A stretch of 64,000 nucleotides of DNA from an uncultured bacterium (lineage in GTDB: Bacteria; Muiribacteriota; Ozemobacteria; Ozemobacterales; Ozemobacteraceae), in assembly GCA_937949615.1 (NCBI GenBank), contig CALEDQ010000008.1, positions 1,029,141 through 1,093,140 on the forward strand, written 5' to 3'. This document shows positions 8,773-15,637 of this stretch, one piece after another. The position numbers were made by a program, and so were the translations under genes. The notes under the pieces are model-generated. The model was not told the DNA's origin. It did no database searches and saw only the letters and a list, made by a program, of their open reading frames with translations. Numbering within the stretch: position 1 is the first letter of the stretch; every line of letters begins with the position of its first letter.

Positions 8773-9096
8773 ATGAGAAAGCTCGCTCTTGGTCTTGTTC
8801 TTTGTGGTGCTATGGCTGTTGTAGGCTGCGGTTCTGAACCTGCAAAACCGGCTGATGCAAACGCTACTACCGCTGCTCCAGCTGCAGCTCCCGCTGCTGC
8901 AACAACTCCTGATGCAGCTGCTCCCGCCGCCGCTCCGACTGCCGTTGCTCCTGATGCAGCTCCCGCTGCTGCTCCGGCCGCTGATGCCCCCGCAGCCCCC
9001 GCCGCTGACGCTCCGGCTACCCCGGCCCCCGATGCAGCTCCGGCCGCTCCGGCTCCTGACGCAGCTCCTGCAACTCCGGCTCCTACCGGCAACTGA
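8773..9096 (+). CDS. Ala/Pro-rich lipoprotein
   Basis: The start at 8773 follows AAGGAG with good spacing. The 107-residue product begins MRKLALGLVLCGAMAVVGCG, a lipoprotein signal with lipobox VVGC at 16-19. The mature chain is almost entirely Ala, Pro, Asp and Thr in loose PDAAPAAPA-type repeats. Such sequences are extended and flexible and usually span the periplasm or act as stalks. No catalytic or binding domain is present. It stands alone between its own promoter region and a strong terminator, so it may be abundantly expressed (inference). Confidence 0.85.
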   Translation: MRKLALGLVLCGAMAVVGCGSEPAKPADANATTAAPAAAPAAATTPDAAAPAAAPTAVAPDAAPAAAPAADAPAAPAADAPATPAPDAAPAAPAPDAAPATPAPTGN

Positions 9097-9109
9097 TAGC
9101 TGATACCTG

Positions 9110-9143
9110 CCGGGGCATGCTCAGGCATGCCCCGGTTTTATTT
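9110..9143 (+). terminator. intrinsic terminator after the lipoprotein gene
   Basis: A perfect 11-bp stem, CCGGGGCATGC/GCATGCCCCGG, with loop TCAG, is followed by TTTTATTTT. It begins 13 bases after the stop codon. Confidence 0.9.
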
Positions 9144-9246
9144 TAGCGGGGAAATTTTCCCGATTTTACCAGCATATTTTCCCCACACGACCAGACAGAC
9201 AGGCTTTTTTCTCAGCAAAACCAGCAACTGATCAGCATCTCATATC

Positions 9247-9263
9247 CTGGCACGTTTTATGCA
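9247..9263 (+). promoter_or_regulatory. sigma-54-type promoter of the mini-MotA gene
   Basis: CTGGCACG followed by TTTTATGCA gives the -24 GG at 9249-9250 and the -12 GC at 9261-9262, ten bases apart as sigma-54 requires. Only the first base of TTGC differs from consensus. Predicted start is near 9274, about 30 bases before the ATG. Confidence 0.6.
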
Positions 9264-9304
9264 TTTTAACTTTCTGCCGGCTAACTCCATTGAAAGGCCA
9301 GATT

Positions 9305-9670
9305 ATGAGCAAATCTAATTACATCGGTGCACTGATACTTACCACAGTAGTTGTATTTCCGGTTTTTCTCGGTGGCTCAGCGGCAAGCTTCATCAATCTG
9401 CCGGCAGCCGTCGCCGTGATAATGGGTATCACCGGTGCCGTTCTTTTTTCAGCAACCCCTGGCCAGACCCAGTCAGGAAAACTGCATGCCATCGGCCAGG
9501 GTGCCTGGATTTCAGGCATAGTGGTCTGCATCGGCAGTCTGGTAATAGTTCTGACAAATCTGGCTGAGCCGGAAAGCATTGGCCCCAACCTGGCAGTAAG
9601 CCTGATGAGCATGCTCTACGGTGCCGTCATCAGACTTTTCTGCAGTATTTTCAGTTTAAGGCAGGCTTGA
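9305..9670 (+). CDS. mini-MotA: MotA-family membrane channel protein without the cytoplasmic domain
   Basis: The start at 9305 (MSKSNYIG) follows GAAAGG. The 121-residue product has four hydrophobic helices at about 5-24, 31-50, 65-85 and 95-115. The second half aligns well by eye with helices 3 and 4 of MotA: a Gly-rich helix, then LTNLAEPESIGPNLAVSL and MLYGAVIRL, where MotA has LxNLxDPxxIGPxMAVAL and TLYGALLAN. The first half resembles MotA helices 1-2 (GGS...FINLPA...GITGAVL). MotA is about 250-290 residues; the roughly 100-residue loop between helices 2 and 3, which contacts the rotor, is reduced to about 15. No MotB partner is visible. It may be a proton-channel relative or a repurposed membrane protein. 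Confidence 0.7.
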   Translation: MSKSNYIGALILTTVVVFPVFLGGSAASFINLPAAVAVIMGITGAVLFSATPGQTQSGKLHAIGQGAWISGIVVCIGSLVIVLTNLAEPESIGPNLAVSLMSMLYGAVIRLFCSIFSLRQA

Positions 9671-9712
9671 GCTCTCCTCTGATTTTCCCCCACCCAACCC
9701 AACCTTTCTTAT

Positions 9713-9768
9713 GCGGCAACAGACGGGCCATAACCATGTCCCGGCCCGTTTGCCGCTCTTTTTTTTCG
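9713..9768 (+). terminator. long intrinsic terminator after the mini-MotA gene
   Basis: Two stacked inverted segments, GCGGCAA/TTGCCGC outside and ACGGGCC/GGCCCGT inside, with a 13-base loop, are followed by TCTTTTTTTT. Confidence 0.88.
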
Positions 9769-9872
9769 ATCAAAATCTTCATAAAACAACTCTCCTTTGT
9801 GATCATTCCCTGTATGATTCGCGGCAGTTGTGATATCATAGACGCAATTCAAATGATCACGGGGTGAGACCG

Positions 9873-10916
9873 ATGGTAGAAGTTGCTCCAGGAGGCGAAA
9901 GGCTAAGAATTCCCGTCTGGAAATATATATTGTTTCTGGTCCTGTTCATGCTTCTGTGCCTGGGTATCCTATGGTATCTGATGGCATCGAGTTTCGGTGC
10001 TTCCAACTCTCTGCTTGAAACATTGAGACGCTACCTGACCTTCTTCAGCTCATATCATCCCAACCTCAAACCTGAAGATGATTTCAGCAATGCCCTGCGC
10101 ATTCACGGCATCGAAAAAAATGAACCGAAGAAGTTCTACATGTTCGTTTCAATGACCGATAAAGATGGCAGTCCAATCAAGGTCATCAACGCCGGCAACG
10201 TTACTCTTGCCGCCAAAGACAAAAATGGCGCCGACCTCAACGCTGTTGTTGAAAAAGTCAGACCCCTGCATGCCTATCAGGCCATGCCTGACCCGATGAG
10301 CTATTCGTGCGTCATGGATTATTCAGGCAGCATGTTTCCTGAAGATCTCACCGCCATTGAAAAGAATTTTTCTGACCTGATCGGCCAGATCCTGATTCCG
10401 TTCTCGGCCGGCGTCATCAAGTTCAATAACAAGGTTAACGAGGTTCAGCCTCTGACCAACGATAAGAACGCTGTTACTGCCGCCATTCAGAAACGCATCA
10501 ACCTGCAGAATACGGCATTGTTCGACGGCATCGACACCGGGGTCGACAAGATTCAGACCCGGCCGCACTTCAGATTCATCATTCTGACCACCGACGGTAA
10601 CGACAATGCTTCGACCGCCAGCATCGACGATGTTATCCGCCGCTGCCAGATTCACAATATTTCGGTATTCGTATTTGGTTTCGGCTGGCTTGAAGTGACC
10701 AACCTGCGCAATCTTTCGAACAGCACCGACGGCTATTATTCGTATGTTCCTGACAGCAGCAGGCTTGCAGACTGGTTCAAAAAACTCGGCCAGATCATCA
10801 ACAACGTTCAGGTAGTTGAATTCTCGGTCGCCAACGACACGAATCAGCCCGGCTCGATCGAACTGACCATCAACGAGGGTGGCAATAAACTCACCCGAAC
10901 CCGAACCTGGAAATAA
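9873..10916 (+). CDS. membrane-anchored von Willebrand factor A domain protein
   Basis: I prefer the ATG at 9873 (MVEVAPGG), spaced correctly from GGGGTGAG, over a GTG at 9864. The 347-residue protein has one N-terminal membrane helix (about 17-38) and a periplasmic part. A vWA domain spans about 143-320 with an intact MIDAS metal site: D149-x-S151-x-S153 (MDYSGSM), T214 (TALFDG) and D241 (TTDGND). vWA domains hold protein partners through a metal ion. It precedes the TPR protein by 29 bases, so the two are probably one transcript and may form a complex. A link to the tubulin-like protein is suggested by family precedent only. Confidence 0.85.
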   Translation: MVEVAPGGERLRIPVWKYILFLVLFMLLCLGILWYLMASSFGASNSLLETLRRYLTFFSSYHPNLKPEDDFSNALRIHGIEKNEPKKFYMFVSMTDKDGSPIKVINAGNVTLAAKDKNGADLNAVVEKVRPLHAYQAMPDPMSYSCVMDYSGSMFPEDLTAIEKNFSDLIGQILIPFSAGVIKFNNKVNEVQPLTNDKNAVTAAIQKRINLQNTALFDGIDTGVDKIQTRPHFRFIILTTDGNDNASTASIDDVIRRCQIHNISVFVFGFGWLEVTNLRNLSNSTDGYYSYVPDSSRLADWFKKLGQIINNVQVVEFSVANDTNQPGSIELTINEGGNKLTRTRTWK

Positions 10917-10945
10917 TAATCAGACGGGCAACCACGGAGGCAACA

Positions 10946-13921
10946 ATGCAGAGCAAATCTTCGTTCAAAGCAATTCTTCTGGCTCTTATTACTATCTTAA
11001 GCCTTACAACAGCACTGCGGGCTGAAGTAAACTTCGATTTTGGCCTGCCCCTGTTCGGCATCGAAGAAATCAGATTCGAAAAAACCAAACCAAGCGATTT
11101 CAACCTGACACTTCTGAAAAAATATATCTCAGAGCAGCCGGGGAACATACTGGCGCAGCTGCACGCCATTTCGCGCTGGTTCAGCCTGATCAAGCTTTCC
11201 GATACACCCCGCCGTGACGAACTGATTAAAATGAGTACAAGTCTGTTCAAAAGCACAGACAAAAAGGACTTCACTGCTGAAGAGCGCCTGCGCGATATTT
11301 TTTTCAACGGCCTGCTGCTGAGCATCGACAAGACAGATGACCCTAAAAATGATAAAGATCATGCATTTGAAGAACTTCTGCTCGACTCAGAAGAACAGCT
11401 GGCAAAAAATGGTGACTACTGGCTGGTCAAGGGCCTGATTTTCCAGGTTCTGCGCCACCGGCCAAATGGCTATTTTGAGCCGATGAAACCGGAAGAAGAC
11501 CTCAAACGCGCTCTGACGCTCATTCCCCGCACAGCCCACTATTACTTCGTCATGGGCCAGGCCTTCAGATTTCTTGGTTCCATGGATACTTCGCTATTTC
11601 TATCGATCGCCTCTTACGAAAAGTCATCGTCACTCGACCCACGCAATGCCAAGCTGCAGAATTCACTGCTCGGCATTTACATGGGGCTGCACGAAGACTA
11701 TCAGACCCGCAACAAACCTGAGCCTTTCTGGCTTGAAGAGGCAGTTTACAAGAAAATCCTCGAACTTTCTCCGAATAACCCGCATGCCCTCAACAATCTC
11801 GGCTATCTTTACGCAGAATATGGCGTGAACACCCAGACAGCACAGGAACTCTGCCAGCGCGCCGTTGACATGGATCCGACCAACCCGGGCTTCAGAGATA
11901 GTCTTGGCTGGGCCGCCTTCAAAAATCGCGATTTCAAAAAAGCTGAAGAAGAGCTCAAAAATTCTCTGACAATGAAAATGAATGTCTATGACACGCATTA
12001 TCATCTGGCAACCGTTTATTACGCAACCGGCGAGCTCGACAAGGCTGCCGAAAATTACCAGGAAGCCATCAAGATCAGACCTGACTCGGCAGAAGCCCTC
12101 AATAATCTCGCTTACCTTTATACCGAGCAGAATACCAACATCAAGCAGGCAATAGAGATGGCCGAAACTGCGGTTCAACTCGAAAAAAACAATGCCTCGT
12201 ACATCGACACCCTTGGCTGGGCACATTATCGCGACGGCAATCTCGACAAGGCACTTGGCTACCTTTTAAAGGCCAATCAGCTGGTTTCTGGCCAGGGCGA
12301 AGTAATGATGCATATCGGTCGGGTTTATCTCGACAAGAATGATTTCGAATCGGCAATCACCTATTTGAAAGAAGCCTTCAAAGCCGACCCGAAACTCAAA
12401 GACCCTGAGAATTCGCTGTATCTGGCCGTACGGTTAAAATCCTATCATTCGGCACTCGCTGATTATCACACCCTCATGGGTGAAAGAGCCGACAAGGAAA
12501 GAATCAACAATATCCTGATGAGCATTGCCCGACTTTATCAGGAAGAGAAGCTTTACGATAAAGCCATCGACATAACCAAGCTCTGCTCTGACGTTAAAGC
12601 AGGCATCAAGCCGTTGAACGAACCTCTTTTCAACAGCTACAGTCTTTCTGAAAGCAGCAGTAAACCGGCACTGCCTCTCGACGAAGCTCCTGAATCAGCG
12701 ACTGCTTCCGGATCAATTCAGGCAGGCGAGCCTGAAGAACAGACCAACGGTGAAAACAACGAAACCAGAGAACCGGCTGACAGTCTGTTCAACGGCCTGC
12801 CGCCAGTAAGCTCGCACACCCTGGTAATTTCGTTCGGCCCACAGTTTTTCAGATGGCTCAGCAGTTCAGTTACCAGTGCAGCCAATTTTGCCGACAAATC
12901 GATCACCATCTTCGTAAACAAACCATTCAAACCCAGAAAAAACGCCGTTATCAGAATCGAAACCGAATCGACTGCCGGCACCGCTATGCTCGGGCTGCTG
13001 TCGAATTATTTCTCACAGCTCAACATTGTGCGCAAAAATTACGAACAGGCTGACCGCTGCGAATTCAGCCTGGGCAAACACCGTATATATGCCTTTGCCG
13101 ACCGCAATTCAGTATATCTCTGCGGCAGACCGTTCAGCGACGCTGAACGCGCCGAACTTCTCAACCAGCTTTGCCCCTTCAACCCGGAAAGCTTTGTCGA
13201 ATTGATCTACAACTGGAAAAATTTCGAAGCTTTCATTCCGCAGATGCTGCAGCCATTTGTCAAAAACCCATTCGCACCCTTCATAAGAATTCATACCAGA
13301 TACAGCTACAAAGACGGCAATCTCAATGAATTCTCGGCCGCCACCACCGGCAAAGCCGAAAATGACGATTTCATGAAGAAGTTTGCCCGCAGTCTTTTCG
13401 CCTTCAAGATTCAAACACAGCAGATGGGTCTTGAAACCGTGATAAAAGTGCGTGGCGATGAAGACATTATTTATATTTCAACCGACTTCGAAAACATCGC
13501 AGGCTGGCTGGCCAAACGGTTGAACCGCTGGTATGGCCTGATCGGCAAGCTGCTTGAAGTATACATGTCGCGGACGATATGCTTTCTGAACCGCATGTTC
13601 TTCTCTCCTGATCTTGAAAAAAGCTGCCCGACCGGCGGCACTGTCAGAATCGATGCAGTCAGCGGCCTGATCTATTGCAGTCAGCACAATGAAGTGCCGG
13701 CAATCCCGATGATTCTTGATGAACACGCCTGCTGCAGCTACAACCGCAACCGGCTTTTCCGCTATCTGCAGAACACCAGAGCCATCAATGCCAGCGGCAC
13801 TCTTGCAACCGGTTCTTCAATTGAAGAACTGGCAAAAAAACTCGGCGTGCCCCTCTGCCCGACCTCAGGTACCTGGATCATCGATGAAAAAGGTATCAAA
13901 TGCAGCGAGCATGAAAATTGA
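10946..13921 (+). CDS. secreted TPR-repeat protein with C-terminal double CPxxG...CSxH motif
   Basis: The ATG follows CGGAGGCAAC. The 991-residue protein starts with a signal peptide (about 1-26, ending LRA). Tetratricopeptide repeats dominate about 165-530, with typical ALNNLGYLYAE and LGWAHYRDG helices. A Ser/Glu-rich linker (about 560-620) leads to a roughly 270-residue domain I do not recognise. The end carries two copies of a cysteine motif: CPTGGT...YCSQH (894-914) and CPTSGTW...KCSEH (971-989). That motif is common at the ends of pseudopilin-like proteins and looks metal-binding or disulfide-forming. It follows the vWA gene and is probably its partner. Confidence 0.8.
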   Translation: MQSKSSFKAILLALITILSLTTALRAEVNFDFGLPLFGIEEIRFEKTKPSDFNLTLLKKYISEQPGNILAQLHAISRWFSLIKLSDTPRRDELIKMSTSLFKSTDKKDFTAEERLRDIFFNGLLLSIDKTDDPKNDKDHAFEELLLDSEEQLAKNGDYWLVKGLIFQVLRHRPNGYFEPMKPEEDLKRALTLIPRTAHYYFVMGQAFRFLGSMDTSLFLSIASYEKSSSLDPRNAKLQNSLLGIYMGLHEDYQTRNKPEPFWLEEAVYKKILELSPNNPHALNNLGYLYAEYGVNTQTAQELCQRAVDMDPTNPGFRDSLGWAAFKNRDFKKAEEELKNSLTMKMNVYDTHYHLATVYYATGELDKAAENYQEAIKIRPDSAEALNNLAYLYTEQNTNIKQAIEMAETAVQLEKNNASYIDTLGWAHYRDGNLDKALGYLLKANQLVSGQGEVMMHIGRVYLDKNDFESAITYLKEAFKADPKLKDPENSLYLAVRLKSYHSALADYHTLMGERADKERINNILMSIARLYQEEKLYDKAIDITKLCSDVKAGIKPLNEPLFNSYSLSESSSKPALPLDEAPESATASGSIQAGEPEEQTNGENNETREPADSLFNGLPPVSSHTLVISFGPQFFRWLSSSVTSAANFADKSITIFVNKPFKPRKNAVIRIETESTAGTAMLGLLSNYFSQLNIVRKNYEQADRCEFSLGKHRIYAFADRNSVYLCGRPFSDAERAELLNQLCPFNPESFVELIYNWKNFEAFIPQMLQPFVKNPFAPFIRIHTRYSYKDGNLNEFSAATTGKAENDDFMKKFARSLFAFKIQTQQMGLETVIKVRGDEDIIYISTDFENIAGWLAKRLNRWYGLIGKLLEVYMSRTICFLNRMFFSPDLEKSCPTGGTVRIDAVSGLIYCSQHNEVPAIPMILDEHACCSYNRNRLFRYLQNTRAINASGTLATGSSIEELAKKLGVPLCPTSGTWIIDEKGIKCSEHEN

Positions 13922-13979
13922 TTTGCTTTTTTTGTCAAAATAGTCTATTTAAGTAAGACACTAATTGGAGGTAAGAAAT

Positions 13980-14198
13980 ATGCCTGCTGTAAATATCCAA
14001 GACAATATCCTTCAGTACCTGAAAGACGAAAAGGAAGCTGTTAAGATCTTTCTGATGAAAGGTTTCCAGATTCAGGGTACAATCCTTGATTTTGACACTT
14101 TTGTGATTCTTCTTGAATCAGAAGGCAAAAAACAGTTGATTTACAAGCATGCTATTTCTACTGTTCAGTTGCCCGATAATTTCAATCTTCCCGGCTGA
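13980..14198 (+). CDS. hfq: RNA chaperone Hfq
   Basis: The start at 13980 follows TTGGAGG; a frame extension to 13965 adds only read-through of the leader. The 72-residue product matches Hfq: NIQDNILQYLK at 6-16, the Sm1 strands with VKIFLMKGFQIQGTI and DFDTFVILLE, and the Sm2 signature YKHAIST. It is a minimal Hfq without the extended acidic tail of E. coli Hfq (102 residues). It forms RNA-binding hexamers that pair small RNAs with mRNAs. It is terminated alone, and a candidate small RNA gene lies 220 bases downstream. Confidence 0.97.
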   Translation: MPAVNIQDNILQYLKDEKEAVKIFLMKGFQIQGTILDFDTFVILLESEGKKQLIYKHAISTVQLPDNFNLPG

Positions 14199-14216
14199 AG
14201 ATAAGTCTTAAATGAA

Positions 14217-14247
14217 AAGGCTGCCCGCATGGGTGGCCTTTTTTTCT
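14217..14247 (+). terminator. intrinsic terminator of hfq
   Basis: AAGGCTGCCC, loop GCAT, GGGTGGCCTT (two G-U pairs) and a run of seven T, 19 bases after the hfq stop. Confidence 0.85.
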
Positions 14248-14408
14248 TTTTCCGGGCTTTCGGTTTCGTCACTTTCTGTCTAATGTTTCAACAGCCGATT
14301 TGTTTATTTTTTGCACAGGACCGACCAGCCGACTGTATAAATATTTATCATTAAAGGCTTTGCGCCGCAAAATCTGTTTAAAATCGCACCACCAGAGGCC
14401 CCAAAAAG

Positions 14409-14425
14409 TTGGCACAGGTCTTGCA
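14409..14425 (+). promoter_or_regulatory. consensus sigma-54 promoter
   Basis: TTGGCACAGGTCTTGCA is a full match to the -24/-12 consensus: TTGGCAC, five bases, TTGCA, with GG at 14411-14412 and GC at 14423-14424. Predicted start is about 14436. No coding start follows before the terminator at 14488-14515. Confidence 0.75.
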
Positions 14426-14435
14426 TATATATAAA

Positions 14436-14515
14436 CAACACTGCACGACTATTCGTCAGTTGTCTTCAATCATTCCTTTCCTTGATCAAGGCTGCCTAGA
14501 GTGGCCTTTTTTTTT
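14436..14515 (+). ncRNA. candidate sigma-54-dependent small RNA
   Basis: The stretch between the sigma-54 promoter and the terminator at 14488-14515 is about 80 nt and has no convincing open frame with a ribosome site. It holds a small hairpin (ACGA-CTAT-TCGT, 14445-14456), then a pyrimidine-rich single-stranded run, ATTCCTTTCCTT (14472-14483), complementary to purine-rich Shine-Dalgarno sequences, and a 3' hairpin ending in nine T. That is the usual build of an Hfq-dependent RNA, and hfq is the gene immediately upstream. Existence and targets are inferred. Confidence 0.55.
14488..14515 (+). terminator. intrinsic terminator of the candidate small RNA
   Basis: AAGGCTGC, loop CTAGA, GTGGCCTT then TTTTTTT; the same arms as the hfq terminator, suggesting a shared origin. 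A 12-bp palindrome, CCTTGATCAAGG (14480-14491), overlaps the 5' arm. Confidence 0.75.
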
Positions 14516-14571
14516 GCCCGGAAAAGGGGTATATTATCGCCGAATTAAAAATCTACCTTCCGGGAATTCTG

Positions 14572-15621
14572 ATGAAAAAGCTATTTATTATTCTCGCCCT
14601 GTTCGTTTTTACCCTCAACTCCCAGTTAATGGCCCGCAGTGACATCACCGCCTTCTGTTACCACCAGGTTGAACCGGCCGCAAAAAACAAGTTCTCACTT
14701 TCACTCGACCGCTTCAGAAGCCAGCTGAAATATCTGAAAGACCGCAATTTCGAGAGCCTGAATTCGGAAGAATTGCTCAAAGCAATCGCTTCAGGCACTC
14801 CCGACGTCAGCCGCAAAGTCGTGTTCACCTTTGATGACGGCTACAAAACCGTCTATGACTACGCCTTTCCCGCCATGCAGGAGTTCGGCTTCAAAGGCAT
14901 CGTCTGCATTTACCCCTCGTTCATCGGGTCCTCGCTGGCCATGAGCTGGGAACAGCTTGCCGAACTTATCAAAGCCGGCTGGAGCGTAGAATGTCATTCA
15001 ATGAGCCACAGCAATCTGGCTTCCAAATACCACACTCCAGAAGTCGAAAAGGCTTTTCTTGAACATGAGATCGTCGCGGCACGCCACCTTATTGAAAACC
15101 GACTCGGCAACAAGGTAAAATTCATGGTCTGGCCCTATGGCGTCTACAGCGATCGCAGCATCAAAACCGCAATGGATGCAGGCTTTTCCGGTGCCATGAC
15201 TGTTGATGGCGGCGCTAATTATCAGGGTATGTCGCCATGGCAGATTAAAAGGCAGGTCATTTATTCCACCGACGACATGGAAAAATTTTTGATCCGCTTT
15301 GGCATGGCCGCTCTGCCAATCACAGAACACTATCCCGCGCCCGGGCAGGTCGTCGACCAGCTCGCAACCTTCAGCTGCCGCATCGATAATCTGTCTGATT
15401 ATTCACCCGAAAAATACGTGCTGAACGCCAAAGCCACCGGTAAAAAAGTCACCTTCAATTTCGATAATCAGACCAGAATGCTGACTGCAACCGTCACCAG
15501 CCCCTTTGCCTCAGGCAATTACTTTATCGATGTTTACCTGCGCGACAAAAAAACCGGCGTTACCGCACAGCACGGCTGGCTGTTCAGCATTGCCGGTGCC
15601 GGCAGCCGAACCAGTTATTAG
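14572..15621 (+). CDS. secreted polysaccharide deacetylase (NodB family)
   Basis: A 349-residue protein with a signal peptide (MKKLFIILALFVF..., about 1-22). The NodB catalytic motifs are present: TFDDGY near residue 83 (two Asp, base and metal), an HSMSH metal motif near 142-146 (HxxxH) and WPYG near 187 in place of the usual RxPYG. The family removes acetyl groups from N-acetylglucosamine polymers, as PgaB/IcaB do. The last 100 residues form a beta-rich domain that may bind substrate or wall. It stands alone; the downstream pseudopilin genes converge on it. Confidence 0.9.
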   Translation: MKKLFIILALFVFTLNSQLMARSDITAFCYHQVEPAAKNKFSLSLDRFRSQLKYLKDRNFESLNSEELLKAIASGTPDVSRKVVFTFDDGYKTVYDYAFPAMQEFGFKGIVCIYPSFIGSSLAMSWEQLAELIKAGWSVECHSMSHSNLASKYHTPEVEKAFLEHEIVAARHLIENRLGNKVKFMVWPYGVYSDRSIKTAMDAGFSGAMTVDGGANYQGMSPWQIKRQVIYSTDDMEKFLIRFGMAALPITEHYPAPGQVVDQLATFSCRIDNLSDYSPEKYVLNAKATGKKVTFNFDNQTRMLTATVTSPFASGNYFIDVYLRDKKTGVTAQHGWLFSIAGAGSRTSY

Positions 15622-15637
15622 GTTCTCTACCAGAATC

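Noticed and set aside
8841..9096. GCT/GCC-rich simple repeats as a possible phase-variable tract
   Set aside because: The repeats are irregular codon-level Ala/Pro runs rather than identical short units, so slippage switching is unlikely.
14409..14642. A 77-codon frame over the candidate small RNA
   Set aside because: It has no ribosome site, begins inside the sigma-54 promoter, crosses the terminator and enters the deacetylase gene in another frame.
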